DNA of 64,000 nt from Microbacterium sp. Leaf288 (GTDB lineage: Bacteria; Actinomycetota; Actinomycetes; Actinomycetales; Microbacteriaceae). Positions 16,690 through 23,731 of this stretch are shown one piece after another. Each line of letters starts with the position of its first letter. The first letter of the stretch is position 1. The position numbers and the translations under genes are program-made. The notes beneath the pieces are model-generated. The model was not told where the DNA came from, did no database searches, and was given only the letters and a program-made list of their open reading frames with translations. The stretch is taken from positions 143,159 through 207,158 of the forward strand of contig NZ_LMNI01000014.1 in the NCBI RefSeq assembly GCF_001422925.1, read 5' to 3'.

Positions 16690-18273
16690 ATGTCCGACCA
16701 CGCCCAGAGTGCCGCAAACACGGGTCAGGACGACCCGACCCCGTTCGACAACCTGATCGGCGACACGGCGACCACCGCGTTCGGATCGGGCTTCACGACG
16801 ACCTTCCGCGGCTACGACAAGGAAGAGGTCGACGCCGCCATCGCCGGGCTCGACGCGCGCATGCGCGCCGCCAGCGACGAGGTCGCGCAGCTCAAGCAGC
16901 ACCAGCGCCGCGCCGGTGCCGCTGTAGCGCAGAGCCGCGCCAAGGCCGAGCGGCTCGAGGCCGAGCTCCAGGCGGCGAACGAGCGCCGCCAGGCCGAGAT
17001 CGATGCCGCGATCGCCGAACGTCAGGCCGAGATCGACGCCACCCTCGTCGCTCGGCAGGAAGAGGTCGAGCGCCTCGAAGCCGCGCTCGCCGAAGCCGAG
17101 CAGACGCGCCAGGCCGACCTCGAGCGCGTCGCGGCCGAGGCATCGGCCGCCCGCGAGGAAGAGGGCGACGCCGTCCAGCGGCTGCGGGGCGAGCTCGAAC
17201 TCGCGAACGCGAAGATCGCCGACGCCGAGCAGCGCGTGCAGACCCTGAGCGACGAGCTCGTCGGCGCGACCACGGAGTCGCCCAACCGTCAGCAGTTCGA
17301 AGAGGTGCTGCGCGTCGCCGAGGACCAGGCGAGCCTGCTCATCCGCAACGCCACGATCCAGGGCGACCGCCTGCTCGAGGCCGCGCGCGAAGAGATCGCG
17401 AACCGCCGCGCATCCGCGCAGGCCGAGGCCGACGGCATCGTCTCGCAGGCCCAGCACGACGCGCAGCAGATCCGGCTGAAGATCGACACCGAGCTCACTG
17501 CGCACGAGGCGCGCCTCGAGCGCGAAGCCGCGCACGCGGTCGAGAAGGTGTCGCAGGCCGAGCGCGAGGCCGCCGCGATCCGCTCCGAGGCCGAGAAGGG
17601 CGCGGCCGTGCTGCGCTCGACCGTGGCGCGCGAGACCGCCCGCGACCGCGCGGAGGCCGAGGAGACGGTGCGCGAGCTGCGTCTGCGCGCCCTCGAGTTC
17701 GAGGCATCCCTCACCCGCCGCCAGGACGACGCGCACCAGGAGTTCCTCGTGCTGCACAACCAGGCGGTCGCCCACGCCGAGCGCATCACGCAGGACGCCA
17801 ACGAGCAGGTCACCGCATCGCTCGAGCACGCCCAGCGCGTGTCGGTGAAGGCCGAGGACTTCGAGCGCCTCATGCGGGCCCAGTCGCAGCAGATCGAGGC
17901 CGACGCGCAGCTGCGCGCGCGCGAGCACCTCGACCGCGCCCACGTGAAGGCCGAGCGCATCATCGACCTCGTGACGACCCACTCGCAGTCCGTGCTCCGC
18001 GACGCCGAGGACCGCACGCGTCAGCTGCGCTGGCAGCAGCACCAGCTCATGAGCTTCATGGCCGAGGTCAAGGAGCTCATCCGCCCCGAGACCCCCCTCA
18101 CGTCAGCCGAAGACGCTGCCGCGAGCGACGACATCGAGACAGACGACACGGATGCTGCCGCTGCTGTGGACGTCGAAGCCGAGGTCGCCGAGGCCGAGGC
18201 CGGCGAGGCCGGCGGGCAGTCTGAGGACGCGCAGGCCGAGGACGAGCACGGCCGCGAGCAGCACGAAGGCTGA
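16690..18273 (+). CDS. DivIVA-domain long coiled-coil protein
   Basis: 527-residue cytoplasmic protein. ATG 16690 follows GGAG by five bases; an upstream in-frame extension is Arg/Pro-rich and was not used. Residues about 35-60 contain the DivIVA-like motif FRGYDKEEVDAAIAGLD, which in DivIVA/Wag31 marks the membrane-binding, pole-targeting domain. Almost everything from about 60 to 460 is predicted coiled coil (regular heptads rich in A, E, R and Q). The C-terminus is an acidic Glu/Ala/Asp tail. It resembles Scy/DivIVA-like polarity scaffolds of actinobacteria rather than Wag31 itself, being longer. The 215-bp gap before it suggests a long 5' leader; TAGGGT at 16501 may be its -10. Confidence 0.82.
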   Translation: MSDHAQSAANTGQDDPTPFDNLIGDTATTAFGSGFTTTFRGYDKEEVDAAIAGLDARMRAASDEVAQLKQHQRRAGAAVAQSRAKAERLEAELQAANERRQAEIDAAIAERQAEIDATLVARQEEVERLEAALAEAEQTRQADLERVAAEASAAREEEGDAVQRLRGELELANAKIADAEQRVQTLSDELVGATTESPNRQQFEEVLRVAEDQASLLIRNATIQGDRLLEAAREEIANRRASAQAEADGIVSQAQHDAQQIRLKIDTELTAHEARLEREAAHAVEKVSQAEREAAAIRSEAEKGAAVLRSTVARETARDRAEAEETVRELRLRALEFEASLTRRQDDAHQEFLVLHNQAVAHAERITQDANEQVTASLEHAQRVSVKAEDFERLMRAQSQQIEADAQLRAREHLDRAHVKAERIIDLVTTHSQSVLRDAEDRTRQLRWQQHQLMSFMAEVKELIRPETPLTSAEDAAASDDIETDDTDAAAAVDVEAEVAEAEAGEAGGQSEDAQAEDEHGREQHEG

Positions 18274-18280
18274 CCCCTTC

Positions 18281-18425
18281 TCCCCGCTCGTTGAGCGAAG
18301 CGCGCTCTGGCGCGCGAAGTCGAAACGCCTCGAACCCGCGGCTTGCGCCGGGTTCGAGGCGTTTCGTCTCTGCGTCTCGACGCGCAAGCTCGCTCGACCG
18401 CGTTCCTCGCTCGCTGAGGCGACCG
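18281..18425. repeat. palindromic R1-family element between convergent genes
   Basis: The left half contains GCTCGTTGAGCG...GAAGTCGAAACGCCTCGAACC and the right half GGTTCGAGGCGTTTCGTCTC...CTCGCTCG. Together they form a large imperfect hairpin that can terminate both the coiled-coil gene and ltaE. It is the same family as 41327-41440 and the lhr copies. Confidence 0.7.
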
Positions 18426-18460
18426 AGGATGCCCGGGTGTGCGGCATCCGTCCCACGGCT

Positions 18461-18534
18461 TCAACAGGTCAACCGCGGTTCTGCAGGAGCGTCCTACGGC
18501 GCATTCTCCTGCAGAAGCCCGGTTGACCTGTTGA
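18461..18534. terminator. 74-bp nested palindrome downstream of ltaE
   Basis: Outer arms TCAACAGGTCAACCG / CGGTTGACCTGTTGA are perfect over 15 bp. Inner arms CTGCAGGAG / CTCCTGCAG pair inside them. It lies 19 bp after the ltaE stop, so it is a likely terminator or mRNA-end hairpin. Confidence 0.65.
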
Positions 18535-18553
18535 GCGGCGTCGGCGCGCGGAG

Positions 18554-19624
18554 TCAGGCGGCCGAGGTCTCGCGGGCGATCGCCGCGAGGAAGGCGTCGA
18601 TGTCGTTCTCGGAGGTGTCGAAGCTGCACATCCAGCGCACCTCGTTCTTCGCGGCATCCCAGTCGTAGAAGCGGAAGTGGGCGCGCAGGCGCTCCGCCAC
18701 ACCCTCGGGCAGGGTCGCGAAGACGCCGTTCGCCTGCGTCGGCTGCGTGAACTCGATGCCCGAGATCGAGCCGTCGGCGAGCCCCGCCTCGATGCCGGCG
18801 CGCAGGCGCTGCGCCATGGCGTTGGAGTGCGAGGCGTTGCGGTGCCACAGGTCGCCCTCGAGGAGGGCGAGCAGCTGCGCCGACACGAAGCGCATCTTCG
18901 ACGCGAGCTGCATGTCGAGCTTGCGGAGGAACTTGAGCCCTTCCGACGCCGACGGGTTGAGCACGACCACGGCCTCGCCGAGCATCGCGCCGTTCTTGGT
19001 GCCGCCGAAGCTCAGCACGTCGACGCCCGCGTCGCGCGTGAACGCGCGGAACGGCACGTCGAGGGATGCCGCGGCGTTGGAGATGCGCGAGCCGTCCATG
19101 TGCACGTGCATGCCGAGGCCGTGCGCGTGGTCCGCGATCGCGGTGATCTCGTCGACCGTGTACAGCGTGCCGAGCTCGGTCGACTGCGTGATCGACACCA
19201 CCAGCGGCTGCGCACGGTGCTCGTCGCCCCAGCCCCACGCCTCCCTGTCGATGAGCTCGGGGGTGAGCTTGCCGTCGTCGGTCGGCACCGTCAGGAGCTT
19301 GATGCCGGCCACGCGCTCGGGGGCGCCGCCCTCGTCGACGTTGATGTGCGCCGTCCCGGCCGTGACCACCGCGCCCCAGCGGGGGAGCATCGACTGCAGC
19401 CCGACGACGTTCGCACCGGTGCCGTTGAACACCGGGTACGCCTCGACGCCCTCGCCGAAGTGGCGGGCCATCACCTGCCGCAGACGCTCGGTGTAGACGT
19501 CGTCGCCATACGCGACCTGGTGGCCGTCGTTGGCAGCGGCGATCGCCGCGAGCACCTCGGGGTGGATGCCGGAGTAGTTGTCGCTGGCGAAGCCGCGCAG
19601 GTTCGGGTCGTGGATCGTGGTCAC
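18554..19624 (-). CDS. ltaE: low-specificity L-threonine aldolase-like PLP enzyme
   Basis: 356-residue fold-type I PLP enzyme, the normal length for threonine aldolases. DNYSGIHPEVLAA opens the protein, HMDGSRISNAAA carries the Asp/Arg that contact the cofactor, and SFGGTKNGAMLGEA holds the Schiff-base Lys. The start is the GTG at 19624, which has a TAGATT hexamer eight bases upstream; an ATG at 19654 is less likely. The enzyme family cleaves L-threonine/allo-threonine to glycine and acetaldehyde, but related PLP lyases act on other beta-hydroxy amino acids. It is clustered with an SDR, DUF6421 and an Lrp/AsnC regulator, so the physiological substrate may be a different hydroxy amino acid. 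Confidence 0.9.
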   Translation of the reverse strand: MTTIHDPNLRGFASDNYSGIHPEVLAAIAAANDGHQVAYGDDVYTERLRQVMARHFGEGVEAYPVFNGTGANVVGLQSMLPRWGAVVTAGTAHINVDEGGAPERVAGIKLLTVPTDDGKLTPELIDREAWGWGDEHRAQPLVVSITQSTELGTLYTVDEITAIADHAHGLGMHVHMDGSRISNAAASLDVPFRAFTRDAGVDVLSFGGTKNGAMLGEAVVVLNPSASEGLKFLRKLDMQLASKMRFVSAQLLALLEGDLWHRNASHSNAMAQRLRAGIEAGLADGSISGIEFTQPTQANGVFATLPEGVAERLRAHFRFYDWDAAKNEVRWMCSFDTSENDIDAFLAAIARETSAA

Positions 19625-19632
19625 GGGTGTCC

Positions 19633-19638
19633 AATCTA
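19633..19638 (-). promoter_or_regulatory. -10-like TAGATT before ltaE
   Basis: TAGATT on the minus strand, eight bases before the GTG start. No ribosome binding site is visible, so ltaE may be (near-)leaderless. Confidence 0.45.
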
Positions 19639-19650
19639 GTTCGCGGCGGC

Positions 19651-19744
19651 GCATGACTCAGGCTGCGGGAGGCGTCAACCGGGTGCCGCCCTCGGGATTC
19701 CGGCGCCGAGGTCGCTGTGCGACCGCGAATTGCCTGAGTCATGC
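19651..19744. repeat. 13-bp inverted repeat flanking the ltaE-SDR gap
   Basis: GCATGACTCAGGC at 19651 and GCCTGAGTCATGC at 19732 are perfect inverse copies, 68 bp apart. The right arm covers the SDR stop codon. It can form the end hairpin of the SDR transcript; nothing else is seen in this gap. Confidence 0.6.
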
Positions 19745-20470
19745 ACCGCCGAGGTCGATGATGGTGTCGTTGATGTCGGCGGCATCGGCGAGCCAGAGGT
19801 CGGCGAACCGGTGCGCGAGCGCCTCTTCGAGTCCGTCGAGGCTCTTCACACGGAAGATGACGGATGCCGCGGCCACCGGCCTGCCGGCATCCCGGGCGTC
19901 TTTCGCGAAGCCCTGCGCGACCGCGCGCGCCCACGCCTCGGTCGCGGCCTTCACCGCGGCGTAGTTCGCGGCGCCGGCGAGCGGACGCGCCACCGCCGTG
20001 GACGACACCACTGCGAGGCGACCGGCCCCGGAGGCGCGCAGATCGCCGTCGAAGGCCCGGCTGACGTGGCGCAGGGCCGTGAGGGAGCCCTCCAGGAAGC
20101 GGAAGTCGGCGTCGGTCTGGCCCGCGAGCCCGCCTCCGCCGCGCCAGCCTCCGACGAGGTGCAGCACGCCGTCGACGGGTCCGTCCGTCGCGTGGATGCG
20201 CTCTGCGAGCGCAGCGACCGCGGTCTCGTCGCCCAGGTCGCAGACGTCGGTGCGCACGCTTCCGGCCGCGGCGGCGAGGGGTGAAGCGGGAGCCCCGCGC
20301 CGAGAGGACGTGGGGACCGTCTCGAGCGAATCGAGGAGATCGCGCAGCCGGCCGGCGTCGCGCCCGACGGCGACCACGCGCGCACCCGCGTCGCGGAGCA
20401 CGCGCGCGGCCGCGAGGCCCGACGCGCTGGTCGCGCCGGCGATGATCACGAGCCTGCCTGAGACGCTCAT
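19739..20470 (-). CDS. short-chain dehydrogenase/reductase (SDR)
   Basis: 243 residues, classical SDR size. The N-terminal nucleotide-binding motif is GATSASGLAAARVL (modified TGxxxGxG). A mid LHLVGGW segment stands where NNAG-like motifs lie, VVSSTAVARPL holds the catalytic Ser, and ANYAAVKAA is the YxxxK pair. AGGAGGGGG is placed directly before the ATG at 20470. The co-directional gene order DUF6421 - SDR - ltaE suggests one pathway that oxidises or reduces a hydroxyl/carbonyl group on an amino-acid-like substrate; this is inference. The cofactor is not certain: the GATSASG turn plus downstream Arg (GRDAGR) suggests NADP(H). Confidence 0.85.
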   Translation of the reverse strand: MSVSGRLVIIAGATSASGLAAARVLRDAGARVVAVGRDAGRLRDLLDSLETVPTSSRRGAPASPLAAAAGSVRTDVCDLGDETAVAALAERIHATDGPVDGVLHLVGGWRGGGGLAGQTDADFRFLEGSLTALRHVSRAFDGDLRASGAGRLAVVSSTAVARPLAGAANYAAVKAATEAWARAVAQGFAKDARDAGRPVAAASVIFRVKSLDGLEEALAHRFADLWLADAADINDTIIDLGGA

Positions 20471-20494
20471 GCTCCCCCTCCTTCCGTCGATGGC

Positions 20495-20598
20495 GTGCGT
20501 TTCCGTCGAGTTCACATGATCTCGCCGAACGCACACGCTGTGGCCGCACCTGGCGTGTGTTCTCGGCGAGATCACGTGATGTCGCCGAGAACAGCACG
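20495..20598. repeat. cluster of four alternating inverted copies of a 25-bp repeat (family P)
   Basis: Copies lie at 20495-20520 (reverse), 20513-20537 (forward), 20554-20578 (reverse) and 20573-20598 (forward). They share TGATCTCGCCGAGAAC with a CACG end. The two central copies pair at 22 of 25 positions around a 16-nt loop. The cluster fills the whole gap between the SDR start and the DUF6421 stop. The same family recurs at 45827-45892. Confidence 0.7.
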
Positions 20599-20605
20599 TC
20601 GCGCG

Positions 20606-22027
20606 TCAGGAATCGCGCCCGGTGATCCCGGCGGTCGACTCGATGACCGGCTTCATCTTCTTGTCGAGCGCCTCGAAGAACATCGACAGCGGGAACTCGT
20701 CGTCCAGGACCGCGTCGGTGTAGCCCTTCGGGGCGCCGGCGAGGATCTCGTCGGGGAGGCCCCGCGCCCACCGCGAAGCGGGGTTGGGCGTCAGCGTCGA
20801 GCGCACCAGGTCGTAGACCGCGAGCCAGTGCGCCGTCTTCGGGCGATCGATCGAGCGCCAGTACAGCTCGTCGATCGCCTCGCCGAGCGCGATCACGGCC
20901 GCGGGCACGTCGTCCCAGTCGAAGGCGAGCGCGGTGTCGGTCCAGTGCAGCACGTCGCGCTGGTGCAGCCACGCGAAGAGCAGCTGGCCGCCGAGCCCGT
21001 CATAGTTGCGCACGCGCGAGCCCGTGATCGAGAAGCGGAAGATGCGGTCGAAGATCACCGCGTACTGCACGAGCTTCGCGTGCTCGAGCATCTCGGCTTC
21101 GGCCGCGGTGAGCGACTCCTGCGCCGACAGTCGCTTCTCGATCGCGACGCACTCGCGGAACGCGGTGAGGTCGCACCGCAGCTCTTCGAGCGAGTACAGG
21201 AAGTACGGCATGCGCTGCTTGATCATGAACGGATCGAACGGCAGATCGCCGCGCATGTGCGTGCGGTCGTGGATGATGTCCCACATCACGAACGTCTTCT
21301 CGGTCAGCTCCTGGTCGTCGAGCATGCGCGCGGCGTCGGCGGGGAGGTCGAGCTTCGTGATGTCGGCGGCGGCACGGACGACGCGGCGATAGCGCGCGGC
21401 TTCGCGGTCCTGGAAGATCGCGCCCCACGTGAACGTCGGGACCTCGCGCATCGCGACGGTCTCGGGGAACAGCACCGCGGAGTTCGTGTCGTACCCGGGC
21501 GTGAAGTCGACGAACCGCAGCGACACGAACAGCTTGTTGCCGTAGTCGCCGGCCTCGAGCTGCGCGATGAACTCCGGCCAGATCACCTCGACGAGCACGG
21601 CCTCGACGTGGCGGTCGCTCGAGCCGTTCTGCGTGTACATCGGGAACACGACGAGATGACGGATGCCGTCGGCCCGCTGCTGCTGCGGCTGGAAGGCTTC
21701 GAGCGACTCGAGGAAGTCGGGGACGCCGAACCCCTGGTCCATCCAGCGCTCGAAGTCGCGCACCGATGCGGAGAGGTACTCGGCGTCGTGCGGGAAAGCA
21801 GGGGAGAGGGCGCGGATGCCGGCGGTGATCTCGGCGACCAGAGCGCGGGCCTCGGTGTGAGCCCCAGCATCCGGAATCGATCCGTCCTGAACCTGGAGGC
21901 TCTGGATCGCGGTCGCCGCGGCCTTGAGCCGCAGCCAGGCGTCGCTCGTCTCGGCCATGCGGGCGTCCTCGACGACCTCGGGTTCGCCGACGATCGCCTT
22001 CGACGTGTGAAGGGTGCTGCTGGACAT
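20606..22027 (-). CDS. DUF6421 family protein, possible metal-dependent enzyme
   Basis: 473-residue cytoplasmic protein, recognised as the actinobacterial DUF6421 family; no activity is known to me. ATG 22027 follows GGAGG at six bases. The middle holds a striking conserved-looking motif FVMWDIIHDRTHMRGDLPFDPF, where HDRTH is an HxxxH, followed by SLEELRCDLTAF with Glu and Asp. This spacing resembles metal-binding hydrolase sites and is the part most likely to be catalytic (inference). No signal peptide or membrane helix. It leads a co-directional cluster with an SDR and ltaE, and an Lrp/AsnC gene is divergent, so it probably acts in regulated amino-acid metabolism. Confidence 0.8.
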   Translation of the reverse strand: MSSSTLHTSKAIVGEPEVVEDARMAETSDAWLRLKAAATAIQSLQVQDGSIPDAGAHTEARALVAEITAGIRALSPAFPHDAEYLSASVRDFERWMDQGFGVPDFLESLEAFQPQQQRADGIRHLVVFPMYTQNGSSDRHVEAVLVEVIWPEFIAQLEAGDYGNKLFVSLRFVDFTPGYDTNSAVLFPETVAMREVPTFTWGAIFQDREAARYRRVVRAAADITKLDLPADAARMLDDQELTEKTFVMWDIIHDRTHMRGDLPFDPFMIKQRMPYFLYSLEELRCDLTAFRECVAIEKRLSAQESLTAAEAEMLEHAKLVQYAVIFDRIFRFSITGSRVRNYDGLGGQLLFAWLHQRDVLHWTDTALAFDWDDVPAAVIALGEAIDELYWRSIDRPKTAHWLAVYDLVRSTLTPNPASRWARGLPDEILAGAPKGYTDAVLDDEFPLSMFFEALDKKMKPVIESTAGITGRDS

Positions 22028-22064
22028 GGTGAACCTCCGATCTTCGAGTGCGGTTTCACTCCTG

Positions 22065-22129
22065 ATTCTAGAGAACTTCCCTTCATTCCAGGATTCGACA
22101 GGAAAAGTTCCTGCTCGCGCACCTAGAGT
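22065..22129. promoter_or_regulatory. divergent promoter/operator region between DUF6421 and lrp
   Basis: TAGAAT (minus, 22065-22070) lies upstream of DUF6421 and TAGAGT (plus, 22124-22129) stands six bases before the lrp ATG. Between them is the palindrome CAGGAA-AAG-TTCCTG at 22099-22113, with a further half site GAACTT at 22074. The palindrome covers the lrp core promoter and is a plausible Lrp/AsnC autoregulatory site. Confidence 0.5.
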
Positions 22130-22135
22130 CGAGTC

Positions 22136-22591
22136 ATGCCTGCACTGGATGACGCGATCGATGCCGCCATCGTGCGCGAGGTGTCGCAGGACGCCCGCGC
22201 CACCCTCGCCGACCTGTCTGCAGCCGTCGGGCTGTCGGTGTCCGCCGTGCAGGCACGACTGCGTCGCCTCGAGAGCCGCGGCGTCATCACCGGCTACCGC
22301 ACGCTCGTCGACGCCGAGGCCGTCGGAAAGCCGCTCGCGGCCTTCGTCGAGATCACGCCGCTCGACCCCGCCCAGCCCGACAACGCGCCCGAGCTGCTCG
22401 AGCACCTCACCGAGATCGAGGCGTGCCATTCGATCGCCGGCGACGCGAGCTACATCCTGCTCGTGCGGGTCGCGTCGCCGCGCCACCTGGAGTCGCTGAT
22501 CCGCGACATCCGTGCCGCCGCGTCGGTCAACACCCGGACGACGGTCGTGCTGCAGACGTTCTACGAGAACCGCCCCATCCTGCCCGCCTGA
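22136..22591 (+). CDS. Lrp/AsnC-family transcriptional regulator
   Basis: 151 residues, standard length. The N-terminal winged helix-turn-helix (residues about 5-55: DDAIDAAIVREVSQDARATL...GLSVSAVQARLRRLESRGVITGYR) is followed by the RAM/ligand-binding beta-alpha domain (AFVEITPLDP through ASYILLVRV). These regulators bind amino acids and usually control the adjacent, divergent genes. Here those are DUF6421, SDR and ltaE. The start codon directly follows TAGAGT plus six bases, so the mRNA is probably leaderless. Confidence 0.92.
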   Translation: MPALDDAIDAAIVREVSQDARATLADLSAAVGLSVSAVQARLRRLESRGVITGYRTLVDAEAVGKPLAAFVEITPLDPAQPDNAPELLEHLTEIEACHSIAGDASYILLVRVASPRHLESLIRDIRAAASVNTRTTVVLQTFYENRPILPA

Positions 22592-22663
22592 ATGGGCACC
22601 GGCTCGCGGCTTCGGCAGATCGTGGTTCAGCGCAAGACCTCTGCTGCAGCCGGTGAGCGTCGG

Positions 22664-22669
22664 TAGCCT
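22664..22669 (+). promoter_or_regulatory. -10-like TAGCCT, leaderless start of the DAG-kinase-like gene
   Basis: TAGCCT is followed by six bases (CTGCCC) and ATG 22676. A weak inverted repeat CACCGGCT/AGCCGGTG lies upstream and may end the lrp transcript. Confidence 0.5.
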
Positions 22670-22675
22670 CTGCCC

Positions 22676-23635
22676 ATGGACGGCCGTGGAGTGCTCATCG
22701 TGCGGAACGCGCAATCCGGCACGGCGGTGATCCGGTCGGATCCGGCGACGACGTTCGCCGAGCGCCTGCCGGGCGCCGTCGTGCACGAGCTCGCGGAGGG
22801 GGAGGACCTCGCGGAGGTCGTCGCGGAGGCGATGAAGTCGGATGCCGCTCCCGACGTGCTGGGGATCTACGGCGGCGACGGCTCGGTGTCGCGCATGGCG
22901 CACCTTGCCCGGCAGCACGACCGCAGGCTGCTGGCGATGCCCGGCGGGACGTTCAACCACTTCGTCCGGGCGCTCGGCGTCGAGGGCGTCGACGATGCGA
23001 TCGATGCCTACGACGCGGATTCCGCCGTGGCCGTCGGTGTGGTGGAGGCGACGGCCGACGCCGGCGAACCGGTGACGGTGCTCAACGCGGTGTCGATCGG
23101 TGCGTACCCCGAACTCATCGAGGAGCGCGAGCGTCGCAGCAGCCTGGGCAAGTGGATCGGCGGTGCAGTGGCCACGGCGGTCGCGCTGCGTCGCGCCGAG
23201 CCGCTGACGATCGTCCGGGACGGCAGGCGGGCCCGGGTCTGGTCGGTCTTCGTGAGCGTCGGCCGAAACGATCCCGACCGTGTCGCGACGATGCAGCGGC
23301 AGGAGACGGATGCCGCCGTGCTGGATGTGCGCATCCACCACGCACGCGGATCCAAGGTCCGCGCCTTCGCGTCACTCGCGTTCGGCAAGCGGTCCGCGGC
23401 CGTGCTGCGCGCGATCGGGCTGTTCCCCCGGGACGCCGACATCGAGCGGCTCGTGGTGCGAGAGCTCGAACTCCAGGTGCGCCCCGAGCCGGGGCATCCG
23501 TCTGTCTTCGTCCATGACGGCGAACTCGAGGAGCGGGCTCCCGGCGGCTTCACCCTCCGGTGCGTCGCCGTGCCGCGGGCGCTGACGGTGTTCGCGCCGC
23601 CCGGCACGCCGGGCGCTCCCTCGTCCCCGCGGTGA
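22676..23635 (+). CDS. diacylglycerol/sphingosine kinase-family lipid kinase
   Basis: 319 residues. The DAGK catalytic domain is evident from LGIYGGDGSVSRMAH (the GGDGS phosphate-binding motif) and MPGGTFNHFVRALG. The C-terminal beta-sandwich half (GSKVRAFASLAFGKRSA...) is usual for YegS/DgkB-like enzymes. The family phosphorylates lipid hydroxyls at the inner membrane face; which lipid cannot be told. Unlike many homologues it has no fused phosphatase domain. The stop codon lies inside the left arm of the terminator palindrome. Confidence 0.88.
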   Translation: MDGRGVLIVRNAQSGTAVIRSDPATTFAERLPGAVVHELAEGEDLAEVVAEAMKSDAAPDVLGIYGGDGSVSRMAHLARQHDRRLLAMPGGTFNHFVRALGVEGVDDAIDAYDADSAVAVGVVEATADAGEPVTVLNAVSIGAYPELIEERERRSSLGKWIGGAVATAVALRRAEPLTIVRDGRRARVWSVFVSVGRNDPDRVATMQRQETDAAVLDVRIHHARGSKVRAFASLAFGKRSAAVLRAIGLFPRDADIERLVVRELELQVRPEPGHPSVFVHDGELEERAPGGFTLRCVAVPRALTVFAPPGTPGAPSSPR

Positions 23636-23700
23636 GACGTCAGCCGCGGGACGAGACCCTGGGCGAACCCCAGGGTCTCGTCCCGCAACTGTCGTCTCAC
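23632..23700. terminator. bidirectional terminator palindrome
   Basis: An 18-bp perfect stem (GCGGGACGAGACCCTGGG, 23646-23663, with its complement at 23669-23686) around a 5-nt loop. Outer arms GTGAGACG/CGTCTCAC add eight more pairs. It lies between the convergent DAG-kinase-like and mmsA genes. Confidence 0.8.
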
Positions 23701-23731
23701 GGACTCCGGCGGGCTGTCCGGGTGAGCGGGG

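Noticed and set aside
20495..20598. CRISPR-like array
   Set aside because: The copies alternate in orientation, overlap and have no unique spacers or cas genes nearby.
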